Position numbers and translations under genes: made by a program. The notes below the pieces were generated by a model, which was not told the DNA's origin, ran no database searches, and worked only from the letters and a program-made list of their open reading frames with translations. Shown in pieces: positions 34,543 to 44,969 of a stretch of DNA of 64,000 nt. The first letter of the stretch is position 1, and the number at the start of each line of letters is the position of its first letter. This DNA comes from Ephemerocybe angulata (Eukaryota; Basidiomycota; Agaricomycetes; Agaricales; Psathyrellaceae). The stretch covers positions 62,001 through 126,000 of the forward strand of contig JAACJK010000018.1 in the NCBI GenBank assembly GCA_013368325.1, read 5' to 3'.

Positions 34543-36887
34543 TCCAGGCCACCACTGGTTGTTGTGGAACTGGTTGAGGTGATGGTGGTGCGGCGGGTGG
34601 TGGTACGATCTGAACTGTTGGTCCCGCTTGATGCAGTCGGAGGACGATATGAGCTTGATTGTGTGCAGGAACTTTAAGTCTGGGAGGATGTCGGAGCCCA
34701 GGACCACGTAGGTATTCTAGAATTAAAAAGAGAGGGTGCATATCATGAGTGAAATCCAAAGCGAGAGTATGGCGGACGAACGAACCTCTTCCAAAGACCC
34801 CTTCCCAAACCTCACCACCAACTCATGCAAGCCCTTAAACAACGAATGCGTCGCATACAGAATCTCACGATCCCACGTATACAACCTCAAATGCAGCTTC
34901 TTCAGCGTCCTCGGCAGCTTCTCCAACACCACGAGCACCACGCTCATCTCCATCGCCTCATTCATACACACCTCCTCCATACTCCCCGCGCTCTCCGCCA
35001 TCAACAGCGACGCGATCGGCAGCGGGCCCTCGTAGCGGTACACGCCCCCCAGGCGGAACTGCGCCGTGCCAATATTCTGCTCCGTCAGCGTGTGCTTGCC
35101 CACCTTCAAGTGCACGCGGGCATGTCGCTGGCCGAGCAGCTGCACGATGGACTCCATCATCTCGCGGCTGAGGTCGTCGACGACGAGCGTGAGGTGGCGC
35201 AGCTGCGCGAGCGGGGCGAGCAGCGGCGTGAACAGCGCGAGGTTGAAGGGGTTCGCGGCGTACAGCATCGTCGCGGTCTGCGCGGTATTCTGGGTCTTGG
35301 ACAGCACGTCGAAGACCTGCGCCAGGGTGGGCGTCCACGTCAGCGTGAGGGTCGTCAGCGACGGGATGCTGAGCAGGTAGAGCGGGTGCAGGATGGCGGG
35401 GCGGCTGATCTCCGAGGGCGGGTACGGCAGGTCGTCCGTGTCCGAGGAATACCGGTTGCATTTGAGGCTGAGGCTCGTGATGTGCGAGAGGCGCGAGGCA
35501 AAGTCGAAGGTCGTGTTGTCGAGGAGCCACGTCTGGTGCGCCGCGCGCTGGGCGGGGTCGGACGGCGCGCGCGCGATGCCGTGCTGGTGCTGGAACGTCC
35601 GGTTGTTCGTGTTGTAGACGAAGAGGCCCGGGCCCGGGGCCTGCCGGCCGAGGTTGCTGAGCAGCGGGAAGTAGATGTACGTCCAGATGAAGGTGCAGCG
35701 GTGGATGCTGAGTTCGCGCAGGGAGGGGATGCCCTCGAGGACTTGGTACAGCGCAGGCGTGATGATCGTGTTCGTGAGCTCGAGAGACCGCAGGTTGGTG
35801 AACGAGAGCAGTCGGTGGTGGATGGAGTCGTAGAGCTCCCAATCGACGGCCTGTTACAACGTTAATAACTCCTCACAAGTTCGGCGAACCGGGTTCGAGG
35901 TTCGCGGTTCGCGGTTCGAGGTTCATTAATCAAAGGCTGGGGCTGCTGGGACTACTCTATGCATTGAGCTTTCAGCGACGATGGCTGTGACATGGTGGGT
36001 CGCCGCCGCCCTTTTGTCCTGCGCCATCACAACACCGTTTGGACACCGCGTCGTCGCCCTCACCTTCGGACGAGATGGAAACTGTCGGCGCTCGGAGACT
36101 ATGGCGCTCCTCAAACCTCGCATCCGAGCCCGCAAGGCCCCATCTCCTCGCTCCATCCGTTCCACTCCCCCTAGCACGAACCCTGCTCGTTGAGTCAACA
36201 GGGTCTCGTCTCTCCGTCCCATCCCCCCGATCACGAGCCCTGCTCGCTGAGCCAACAGGGCCTCGCCTCCTCGCTCCATGCACCCGAGCACGAGCCCTGC
36301 TCGCCGAGCCAGCAGGGCCTTGGTGACGCCGCTCCATATACGACCCGGTCCCCCTCATTCCCCTTCAAAGTGATTGTGACGACGAGCAAAGCCGCCCACC
36401 AGCACTGGCGGCTCCGCTGACAAAGCCCTTAGGCCTTAGCAGTCATGCCTTTGAGTGCCTTTGTGAACCTCGAACCTCGAACGCCGAACCTCTTCCCCCG
36501 CGCCCCAGGCATTCTGCACCCCTGAATGAAGACACTCACCAGGACTAACGCGCTGTGCTGATTAACCTTCTTGTACGACAGCTTGACGTTGACCTTGCGC
36601 ACGACGCCGCGGAACGACTCGAGCGTCCCCCCATCGCCCCAGTCCTCGACGTTCCTCTGCGCCCCGGTGGCCTTGGCCCAAGTAAGCTCCCGCAGGAGTG
36701 GCCGCTGCGTCAGGGCGTAGAACTTCTTCGACACCTTGGACACCGCGTTCAAGTCCGGCGTCCCCAGGTAGTCGAACAAGAACAACCACACATCGTCCGG
36801 CACGACGTCGATGTCGTACTCCTTCGAGCGCTGGATCGCCAGAGAGATGTTGACCTCCCGGCCCTTGCCCTTGCCCTTGCTCGCCAT
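33118..36887 (-). CDS. F-box protein with LRR-like middle and long Gly/Ser/His-rich tail
   Basis: Exons complement of 36540-36887, 34786-35850 and 33118-34716, all phase 0, total 1003 residues. After a Lys/Gly-rich start (MASKGKGKGREV) an F-box is clear: VVPDDVWLFLFDYLGTPDLN, then AVSKVSKKFYALTQRPLL. The middle has Leu-rich segments (FTNLRSLELTNT, IPSLRELSIHRC, ITSLSLKCNR, LRHLTLVVDDL). The last exon is low-complexity: a poly-Gly block (34489-34547), His, Ser and Thr runs, then a conserved-looking end (LEEDLEDYLVGWNRHCRRLR). Substrate recognition for an SCF ligase is inferred. Intron 1 is 689 nt, more than ten times the local norm, because it holds an inserted element. The gene is head to head with ChAP copy 1, with 260 bp between the start codons. 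Confidence 0.82.
34489..34547. repeat. CCG/CCT trinucleotide tract encoding poly-Gly
   Basis: An imperfect (CCN) run, coding for about 18-20 consecutive Gly on the minus strand in the last exon of the F-box gene. It is prone to length change. Confidence 0.85.
35882..36492. mobile_element. Inserted element with inverted GGTTCGAGG arrays (in F-box gene intron 1)
   Basis: The left end has tandem GGTTCGAGG/GGTTCGCGG units (35888-35924). The right end has the reverse complement, GAACCTCGAACCTCGAAC (36470-36487), bracketed by GTTCGGCG and its complement. The whole lies inside a 689-nt intron that would otherwise be of normal size. The interior contains a 57-bp tandem repeat. It shares its terminal motif with the elements in ChAP copies 1 and 3, but not their interior, so it may be a separate subfamily. 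I did not find an unambiguous target duplication here. Confidence 0.55.
36173..36325. repeat. 57-bp tandem repeat, about 2.7 units
   Basis: Units starting CCCTGCTCG at 36181, 36238 and 36295 share the core CCTGCTCGCTGAGCCAACAGGG, itself an imperfect palindrome (CCCTG/CAGGG). They lie in the interior of the intron element above. Confidence 0.75.
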
Positions 36888-37147
36888 CGCCTGTTCCCGA
36901 ATTTGTTCGTTTTTGGTGCGAGGGTATCGTTCCAAGGTCGGTCTCGCCGTCGTCGCCGTCGCTGGCGTGTGGGGAGGTCGAGGTGAGAGCACGAGGGCGA
37001 GCGACTCCGCCCCGACTCCCACGCGGCGGCCTTTGCCGAAGACGGCGCAGACAAACAGCGCACAACAGCTACAACAGCTGCACTCGACGACGAGCAGCAC
37101 CTCGTCGTCCCCTCTAACGACCAGGCTATCTCACACCAGCGGACACG
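36888..37147. promoter_or_regulatory. Bidirectional promoter between F-box gene and ChAP copy 1
   Basis: A 260-bp gap between divergent start codons. Similarity with the upstream sequence of ChAP copies 2 and 3 begins at about 37030 (GCCGAAGA..GGCGCAGACAAACAG) and runs to the ATG. The repeat unit therefore carries only about 120 bp of this promoter; copies 2 and 3 have different sequence further upstream. Confidence 0.5.
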
Positions 37148-39938
37148 ATGGCCATACCGCCAGAGGTCCTGTACAAGGACATTCCAGAACTATTCGAGGT
37201 GCGCAGTAATCTGCCGTGGGCCTGGCTATGCCCTGATAACGTCCACAGATCGACCTCGGAGAGGCGTTGACGGCGCGGACGGAGGCTCTGTGTACGTGGC
37301 CGCGCGATCGCACTTGCACCTGGGGTGACTGACGGCTGTACAGCGACATTCAGAGAGCTCGGGCCGCCGGATCTGTGCCATGTTGTGAAGAGCACGGGGC
37401 GGACGGGGCAGCGCGATGTACGTACGCACAGCAGTGGATGGACGTACCTCTGACATGGCCCTTGCAGCTAGGATCCTATCACTACGTGTCGGGCGTGGAT
37501 GCGTCGTCCTCAGCATCGTTGGCGGCCTATATCAACTCCCTCACCTACGCCATCGAGGAGAATTCGGCGTGGTTCTCGAGCACGGCAAAGTGGAAAGTCA
37601 GGAATGGCTGCTACTGGTGCGTTCTACTTCGATCACACGTCCCACTATCCCCTCATCTCGTATCCAGCTGCTTCAACGCCTTCTCGCGCGTCGACATGCG
37701 AGTCGACGTCAAGATTCCTGGAGGCGTCAACGCGTACGTCATAGACCTACGAGGCGAAAGGTACGCATCGTCTCTTCAATCCGCGAGGACCGACTGGCAT
37801 GCAAGTTCGCGAACCTGAGGTTCGAGGTTCGAGGTTCGCGGTCCGAGGTCCGCAAATTTAAGTGTTGTTTCGTTGTGCTGGGGCCGTCGTTATGCTTTGC
37901 TGCGAGAACTGATACGCGATTCCGGTTCTCGATTGCAGAACCAGCTCTGGAGCTGGTTCTGCAGAGACCTCAGTTCTGGTTTGGATGGCGGGTCTCGCCT
38001 CCAGAACTGTTTCAAGAACTGACCTCAGAACTGGCACTGGAGCTTTGACCCTCCTACTGCCTGGAAGACACTCTGAAAGAGCCGTCGAGAAGCACTAAGA
38101 TGGATGTTGTTGGATGGAAAGGCGTGGGCACCCTGAAGCGCTTTTATTTTGGTATATTGCGGACCTCGAACCTCGCTCGAACCTCGGACCTCCGACCTGC
38201 GTGCCACTCAGTCCGGTATTCTGCAATCCGCACACGCCATTAAGCGCCCGCCTCCACAGACACGAAGCGACGCCCGAAATCTGGCAAGAAACCTACGTCT
38301 CCGCCCTCCTGCGCGCCATCCTCTACTCGGACGACCCCACCTACACCCTCGAAGCCTACCGCAAGCTCGACCCCATCACCAACGCAGAGGGCGAGCTGCG
38401 CTTCCTCCAGGCCGCCGAGGCGCTGTTCTCGAAAGGCTGGCAAGTCGGATCGGACCCCGAGATCCAGGTGGCGACGGTCGTGTCTAACCACCTGACCGCG
38501 GGCATTATGAAGTACTTTGGGGACAGCGGGCGGTTTCAACAGGCTGCGAACATGTTCGAAAAGATCATGGTGCACGAGCCCGAAGTGTCGTCGCTTCTCG
38601 CGCGCAGCTACATCGGAATGAGTGAGTCATTCAATTGAATATGAGGAAGGGAATTGACGACGTACAGACGAGGAAGTGAAGGCTGTCCAGATCATCGCCA
38701 ACGCGATGAAGGAGACGCCGCAATCCTACACGCTCCTCCACGCCCAGTGCGACTTTCTCCGCACAAAAGGCAAGTACGAATGGGCCGTCAAGCTCGCCCG
38801 TCAAGCCGTAAACTGCGCCCCAAGCGAATTCGTGACATGGGAAAAGCTCACCGATCTCTACATCGACCTGGGGCAGTACGACTCGGCCCTCCTCACCCTC
38901 AACTCCTGCCCCATGTTCACCTTCAACGGGCGAGACGCCCACCGCACGCTCCCCGTCGCCAAAATCCACCTCCCCTTCACCCGCGCCATCGGCGAGATCC
39001 TGCCCGAGCGCACCAAGACCGAAGACGACGAGGCCGACCCCGCGCTCCAACGCCTCCCCGCGCCAGGCCTTCGAGGAACATGGGCCCGCGCGTACAGCCT
39101 CCTCACGCGGCTGGTGGCGCAGATCGGGTGGGACGAGCTGTTGAAGACGCGGAGCAGTGTGTTTGTGATGGAGGAGGAGTATCGGATGCAGAAGGCGCAG
39201 GGGGATATTAAGCAGGTTGGGGGGAATGGGCATGCGGCGAGTGGGAGTAGGGGGGTTATTCATGAGGATGGGACGGTTGTGCAGGATGATAAGGCAAGTA
39301 CGCGCGGGATCATTGCGCCGCCCAGTCCTGAGCCGGCCGAGGTGCCTACGATTAAGATCTCGAGCGACAGCGTCGACCTGCGTGGTGCTGATCCGAAGGG
39401 CAAGGCGCGGGCGAAGGTCGAGGAGACAGAGGAGGAGGAGGGCGATATCGTCGCAACGCCCTCGCACTTGCGCAACGGTGTCAGTGCGCTGGTGGAGAAG
39501 CCCGTGCAAGCGGCGGGGGAGGACAAGCAGGACTCGAGCGACATCACGGCCGTCGCGCAGGCGGAGCCCTTCTCCTTCAGCAACAAGCGCCTGTGCGAGC
39601 GGTGGCTCGACAACCTCTTCATGGTGCTCTACGAGGACCTGCGGGTGTGGACGATCTTCCGCGCGGAGGTGGCGCATTTCAAGACGCAGCATGTGGCGTA
39701 CCGCAAGACGGGGATGGAGTGGGAGATTTTGGGGGACTTGGGGGTGAGGCTGCATCATAAGGAGGAGGCGAAGGAGGCGTATCAGCGGTGTTTGGATGGG
39801 ACGAGGTACTCGGTGAAGCCGTGGGCGAGGCTGATGGAGATGTATGCGGAGGAGGGGGATGCGATTAGGGTTGCTGTGTATCAGACGGTGTATAATATCA
39901 ATGAATATACCGATTTTCTGGCTCCAAGTTCACGGTGA
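37148..39938 (+). CDS. ChAP family protein (BUD7/BCH1/CHS6-like exomer adaptor), copy 1
   Basis: Exons 37148-37198, 37249-37291, 37344-37417, 37468-37616, 37668-37760, 38260-38631 region (38260-38621) and 38668-39938 give 680 residues. Family hallmarks: an N-terminal fold with GRTGQRD and GSYHYVSGVD, TPR-like helices (SYTLLHAQCDFLRTKGKYEW, then FVTWEKLTDLYIDLGQYDS), and LLTLNSCPMFTFNGRDAHR at about 332-350. These proteins bind Chs5 and Arf1 at the trans-Golgi and select cargo such as chitin synthase for the plasma membrane. A disordered acidic insert of about 110 residues (400-510) separates the halves. After EYTDFLAPSSR the frame stops or splices into a short tail, so the last 60-100 residues usual for the family are missing. 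Intron 5 is 499 nt because of a MITE-like insertion. Confidence 0.86.
37785..38223. mobile_element. MITE-like element in intron 5 of ChAP copy 1
   Basis: 439 bp bracketed by an 8-bp direct repeat CAATCCGC (37777-37784 and 38224-38231). The ends are imperfect inverted repeats (ACCGACTGGCATGC outside, then arrays of GAGGTTCGAGGTTCG), with complementary arrays at 38161-38200. The interior has a strong palindrome, AGAACCAGCTC/GAGCTGGTTCT (37936-37961), and no coding frame. An 8-bp duplication fits hAT-type transposition. Copy 2 has an unoccupied site with one CAGTCCCC at this place. Confidence 0.78.
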
Positions 39939-40197
39939 GGATGCTTTATGCTTCTCATTGTAGATTGAGGCTGACGTGTTGCTAGTATCCTACGCCGGCT
40001 GCTCCTGTGAGTGTTGATCTATTGATGAGGTGCTCCCATTGCTGATCGATGCTTGCTCACCGTGATGCGCTTGGCTGCGCTCGTCGGGAATATCCTTTTA
40101 AGGTTGGAAAGTTGCCATTTGGGGTAAAAAAGACGAAAAAAGCGCTAACTTAAACACTCTATCTAATACATTCAGGCTCTTCAGAACGTATCTACCC

Positions 40198-40255
40198 ATA
40201 CTATGCCCATGAATACAAGTTCTGTTGAAGAACACGCAGAGCACGGGCATAGTAT
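40198..40255. repeat. Inverted repeat (hairpin) downstream of ChAP copy 1
   Basis: Arms ATACTATGCCCATG and CACGGGCATAGTAT pair over 14 bases with one mismatch, around a 30-nt loop. The same structure recurs downstream of copies 2 (about 50030) and 3 (about 60250), with slightly changed left arms. It could be a transcript 3' end element of the ChAP genes. Confidence 0.5.
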
Positions 40256-40729
40256 AGCTCGGGGTCACAGCTCACCCTTCGCTGGGGGAGATTTGAAATG
40301 GGGGATGGCTTATATATGTCCTCAGCGCGCACGGACCATTGACGTGGCTAAGCTGCCAAGGGAGCAACCGGGCATTCCGGCTGCCTCACGGTGCGTCCTC
40401 TTCGCCTCCGAGTCCCTTGCGCCTGGAGTCAATAATCAGTCCAGGTGGCGCTGGATTGATTATTCCTCCGGGCAGCCGGCAAGACTACTAACCCTTTGTT
40501 GCTATCCATTGTGCGCTGTATTGCATTCTCTCTCTGCACTCCCTTTACGAGCATGCTAACATGCCTTACCTTTAGGTCATGTGCATTGAAGGGACTTGGT
40601 TGGAGGAGGGGAGAAAGAGTAGTTATGTAGACCCCTGTCTGTACGTACAACGGTTCCCAGCCCCGGCTTAATGAAATTTCAAGTTATTCTCGGCATTTCG
40701 CCCACAAATCTCGATGAGCTGAGTTGGTG

Positions 40730-42360
40730 AATTCATGCTCCGATTATTCTTGGGTAACGGTTTACCCTCGATTCATTCTCCCACAACATGTGTCGTGGCC
40801 TGCAGCTGCGACGGGCACTTCTTCATTTCCCTTCTACCTCCAACATCGCGTCCGTAACTCCAGAACATGCCTCAGCAACGACGGCCAAGGTTCGCACACT
40901 CGCCTCCACGCTCGTTCTACGGTACGTCTCTTCCTTTTCTCGACATGCAGCCGCTGACGGTCCAGGCAGAAGCCAGTCATTTTCCGGACACGTAGCACAT
41001 ATGGTCGGCCTCGGTCTTTACGCATGGCACCCCATGTCCAATATTCTCTCTAAACGGTAATGTATGTCCTTGGAATGCTTAGCTTCGAGCTGTTCCCTTT
41101 CAGTGCTGAATATGAAATCCACAGCTCACCGCCGCTCAGACAAGATTTCCCTCGCCGCAACTATTCTTCCGCACGGTTCGAAACTGGACCCTGCACGTCC
41201 CATTTCGGCCAAGACCAATCCAGCTCGATTCCCGGACGAGCCACGTCCCTCGACGGCCAACACCAATTCACCACGATTCCCGGACGTCTGAAAATCGATG
41301 TTTCATACCTTGGTAAGCTCGACATCGACGGGCGCTCCTTGAACCGGTCGAAGGTACGTCTACACCTCTTCCCTTTCAGTGCCATATATTTTGATACACT
41401 TAGACCTCAAAACACAAGCTCGAAAATCAACCTTCCAAACCTCAAGCTCGTTGTAGACTGCAGGATGCTCCCTGGGGCCGCCGAAGGTACGCTCACATCT
41501 TTTCTTCTTCACTCCCACATATGCTTATGCACTAGCTCTCGCAGCGCCGGACCTCCCATCTGACCCGTTTTCCGGACGCTCGAATATCAAATTTCGGAAT
41601 CTCGAGCTCGCCGCGCCCTTTCCAGCCAACGCCAATCAACGACGCTCGAAAATCGCATTTCCGAATCTCAAGCCTCGGCATAGACTGCGGGACGCTTCCT
41701 GAAGCAGCTGAAGGTACGTCCACACCAGTTATCTTTGAGTCAACATATTCTGAGGCACGGAGGGCGTTCATAGACGCCTCGACGCCGTTTCCCGGACCTC
41801 CAAAAATCGAATTTTCGCCCCTCTCGTCGGATCTGCGTCGGTGAGCATTCTGAGCCCTGGGTTACGTCGCTCATATCTCTGATTCTGTGTTTCAAATGGT
41901 TCAGAAGCCCGCGCGATACACGCAGACCGCATAGGTAAGCCATTCTCGAGTGGAATTCGTATTCGCCGGCTTACTCTAATTTCGGCCACATCAGAAATAT
42001 CCAATGCCGTCGCCATGCAGGTACGCTCTCCCATTTCTCACCCCAGACTCCCGTCATCTCAACATCATTAGGATGTCGCCCCAAATACAGCTCTCCTCAC
42101 CGTTGCCCATGCATCAGAACCCCTTGATTCCGTGCCGGCTCGCTCTCATTCTCCAGCTATTACCACACGGTAAGCCATTCATTTCGCATCATCTACTTTC
42201 GGAGTTCGTACTGATTAGAAACTCTAAATAGACAGTGAAAACTCGACTCGGATGCAAACGTGAGTAGAGCAAATCTCTATCCTTTCCATTCGGTACTAAT
42301 CACATCTTAATTTGTGACGAGGTCTGTGGGATTGGCATCGGAAGATCGGCGGGAGCAAAC
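40730..42360 (+). other. Intron-rich candidate transcript, block B of unit 1
   Basis: A chain of GTRNGT...YAG segments of about 45-65 nt alternates with short exon-like pieces. Several of those repeat a module around TTCCCGGACGCTCGAAAATC followed by AACCTCAAGCTCG. Examples of donors are GGTACGTC at 41354, GGTACGCT at 41489 and GGTACGTC at 41713, each followed within 40-60 nt by a CTTAG, CTAG or CATAG acceptor. The same borders occur in units 2 and 3. Frames joined over these borders do not give a long conserved protein. Orientation + is set by the splice signals. It is either a degenerate multi-exon gene or a spliced non-coding RNA; no family is recognised. Confidence 0.45.
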
Positions 42361-42619
42361 CAGGTCGGTCCGTAATGTTATACTGAGCTTTGCGTGGACT
42401 GACTCTCTAATTTCCTGCGTCTAGATATGGACGTGCTCAAGGCCCCTTTCCCGGGCGAACACGCTACGAGGGGAAGCCGCGCGCAATGCGGTATTTCGGT
42501 ACGTCAGCTCGCTATGATGAAGCCGGAGTCATTCGCGCTCATGATTCTCTCGCTAGCCTCAGAAGCAACAGTGACGCCGGATTACGAGCGATGGAAGGAT
42601 TAAATTTACTTGATAGTTG

Positions 42620-43650
42620 CCGATAGTATGGCATGAGTAACGTACATTAGGTTTCGCGCTGAGTACCCCGAGCAAGAAACGGCGGTAAAGGGCGAGCGGA
42701 GCGCTCCCGCTGCCGTGAGCTTCGCAGGCCTGGAGCGTGCTTCAAGCTTGCCGTCACAACCGCCCTTACCGCCCCGCCCAGCCTTCACGGTTGCCTCACG
42801 GCCCATCCGTCCCTCTCGCTTTCCACAATTAGCTTGAATTATTTGCGTAAAGGCCCAAGGTCGATGTACGTTACCCCCGTTTTATGCGTCCCCGCGACGC
42901 GCGCGGGTACGCCGGAACACCGTTCCTCTTCTCGGAAAGAATAAACCATACTTTGTTGAATAGCACACGTACGCAGACACCTCTGCACAGTTAGGCCAGG
43001 TACACTCAACGTTACGGTACGTAGGAAAATGAGGTGCTCTGCGAAGAAGCTTGTTTCACGGAAAAGCCGATCGAATGACACAGATCGGATGCGCGCGTTG
43101 ACGGGCGCTTATTTTGGCGCCAACGAAACGGGGCGCGTTGTGCACATCCACAGCGAGTTAGACACAACTCAGTGCACTAAAAGCATTACTATGGTATACC
43201 TGGAGTACCATCGAGTTCGCCACTACGCCGCATGATGCGAAATTCCTGACACACAGCCGGGATCTGGGGCCAAGGTCTCGTCCTCACACTCAGGTTCGTT
43301 GCAACGCTGCCATTACACCACCTCTAGGATTCTAGACTACCTTAAGTTGACGCATCATACGTACTGATGCTACCGTAATGCTGTCATTGGTCCCGAGTCT
43401 AAGCTGGGAAAAGTGTTCAATGGAGAGCGGGACATGGAAACCGGGTTCCGGGACAGGGATATTGGCCCGAGTGCACGATTGCGCGCATAAATCTCCGGGA
43501 CTTGGAGATATAGGTTACTCATGGAAGTTAGGGGTACACCGGGTGCTGTATTTAGTAGCCCGGTGTGCGTTCCGACAAAGGGTGACACCTTGAGTTAAGA
43601 TCCTTCTTTGACACGAAATAGAGATAGCGACACATACCTTCAAGTCAAAA
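42620..43650. other. Spacer block C of unit 1
   Basis: Conserved between the three units (GAGCGGAGCGCTCCCGCTGCCGTGAG, GATCGAATGACRCAGATCGGATGCGC and GGGCGCTTATTTYGGCGCCAACGAAA motifs) but with no open frame or splice pattern I can use. Palindromic GC-rich motifs are frequent. Confidence 0.4.
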
Positions 43651-44938
43651 CGTCAACATCCCGCTGCTGCATTCACACCAAACCATTGATTCCAACACCC
43701 CCAGCGCATCTGGGCCGTAGTGATATCGTAAATTAACTGCTTACCCATTGATAGATTTGTTGAGTTGGTGACCGGGATCCGAGAACTCAAAGCGAGATCT
43801 GCCCCAGTTGGCGCCGAGAGCACGCTCAATTCGCACACTCGCACACATATTACCTTGTCCCTATCTGTCCTCTGAGGGCCGTTCGGGATTATTACTTATG
43901 GGATATGGGGTGTGGGGTGATAACGAAGGCAAATTTAGTCGCGATGACGCAAAGTGAGAGAAAGTCATGGGCAAGACACAGACCTCGTGAAATAAGCGCC
44001 CAAACGCGAAACAAGCGAAACGACGTAGCACAGTATCATACTTGGAAATATAGAGCTCCACCCTTTATCAAGGATATGCTCAATATAAGGTTAGTGAGGC
44101 TCGATTGCCCGCGCTCAGCCCAAAGCCTCTGTGAGTCCACAGCAGGAGAATTGTAGAGTTCTTTCCCCCGGATCCATCGTACGCACAAAACGGAACTTAC
44201 AGCAGTTTCGTAGGACTGCCGTATATTACTCAAACGCGTTGCGGGTTCCAAAATTTCGAGTTAGATGGGCCGTAGCATGGGAGGAGGCACGGAGAGAATA
44301 CAGACGACTTACACGTATTGCAAGTAATATTGTGTGTGGGGAGCAAATATATTCATTGAATTACAAGTATTCCTTTTGACCCCTGGTACCCTAATGTGTC
44401 CAGACACTTGCGATGAGTGTGAACCTCAAGGATGAGGAGAAGGCTTACCGGACATCACAACCACACAGATACACCCATCGCACCCTGTAGATATCACGAT
44501 CGTATGTCAACGTACAGTAATACAGACAATATACACGCTGTAGGCTACCCCTCGGCTGCCCACCCGACCCCTACCCTTCACACCACCGAATCTTCGATAT
44601 TCACACCAAGCGCACCTAACCCCGTCCTCCTCGCCCCATTCACCTCAATCTACCCCTTCAAACAATCGCTCCCGCACATAGTCTGGGCTTGGCGCCGCAT
44701 CAGTCACACCATCAGACAGTTGGTACGGTGCTAGACCCGTTGCTGGGGAAAATTTGGGCGAGGAGCGAATCGGCGCAGTGGGACGGGCACGTAAACCAAG
44801 CGTACCAAGTATTCTGCCGTTGCAATCTGGCGGAGAGATGTGCGGATTTCGGCAGAGACTGGGTGGTCTATTCGGGTGCTTGAAGGTCGTAACATGAAGG
44901 ACCTGGGCCCGAGGTCCGCCGGGTGGGTCTTGGAGGTG

Positions 44939-44945
44939 TATATAA
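44939..44945 (+). promoter_or_regulatory. TATA box of block D transcript, unit 1
   Basis: TATATAA followed by a C/T-rich stretch with several TCTTC/CTCACA motifs, as found at fungal transcript starts, immediately before the intron-rich block D. Unit 2 has TATAAA at 54457-54462 in the corresponding place. Confidence 0.45.
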
Positions 44946-44969
44946 GATGGGGGACGTTGGGGTAGGTTT

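Noticed and set aside
34825..35865. 346-codon plus-strand frame, His/Arg/Glu-rich
   Set aside because: Antisense to the LRR-like exon of the F-box gene; its composition follows from codon bias.
38631..39758. Long antisense frames in all three ChAP genes (also 48667-49755 and 58692-59810)
   Set aside because: They mirror a real exon with strong GC bias and do not show conserved motifs.
40198..40255. tRNA or tRNA-like gene
   Set aside because: A single hairpin only; no D or T arm or anticodon stem.
41060..41563. 167-codon frame in block B (also 51029-51565 and 61126-61629) containing SKINLPNLKL / FPGRSKIDFPNLKL-like peptides
   Set aside because: The frame runs through clear intron signals; kept only as part of the candidate spliced RNA.
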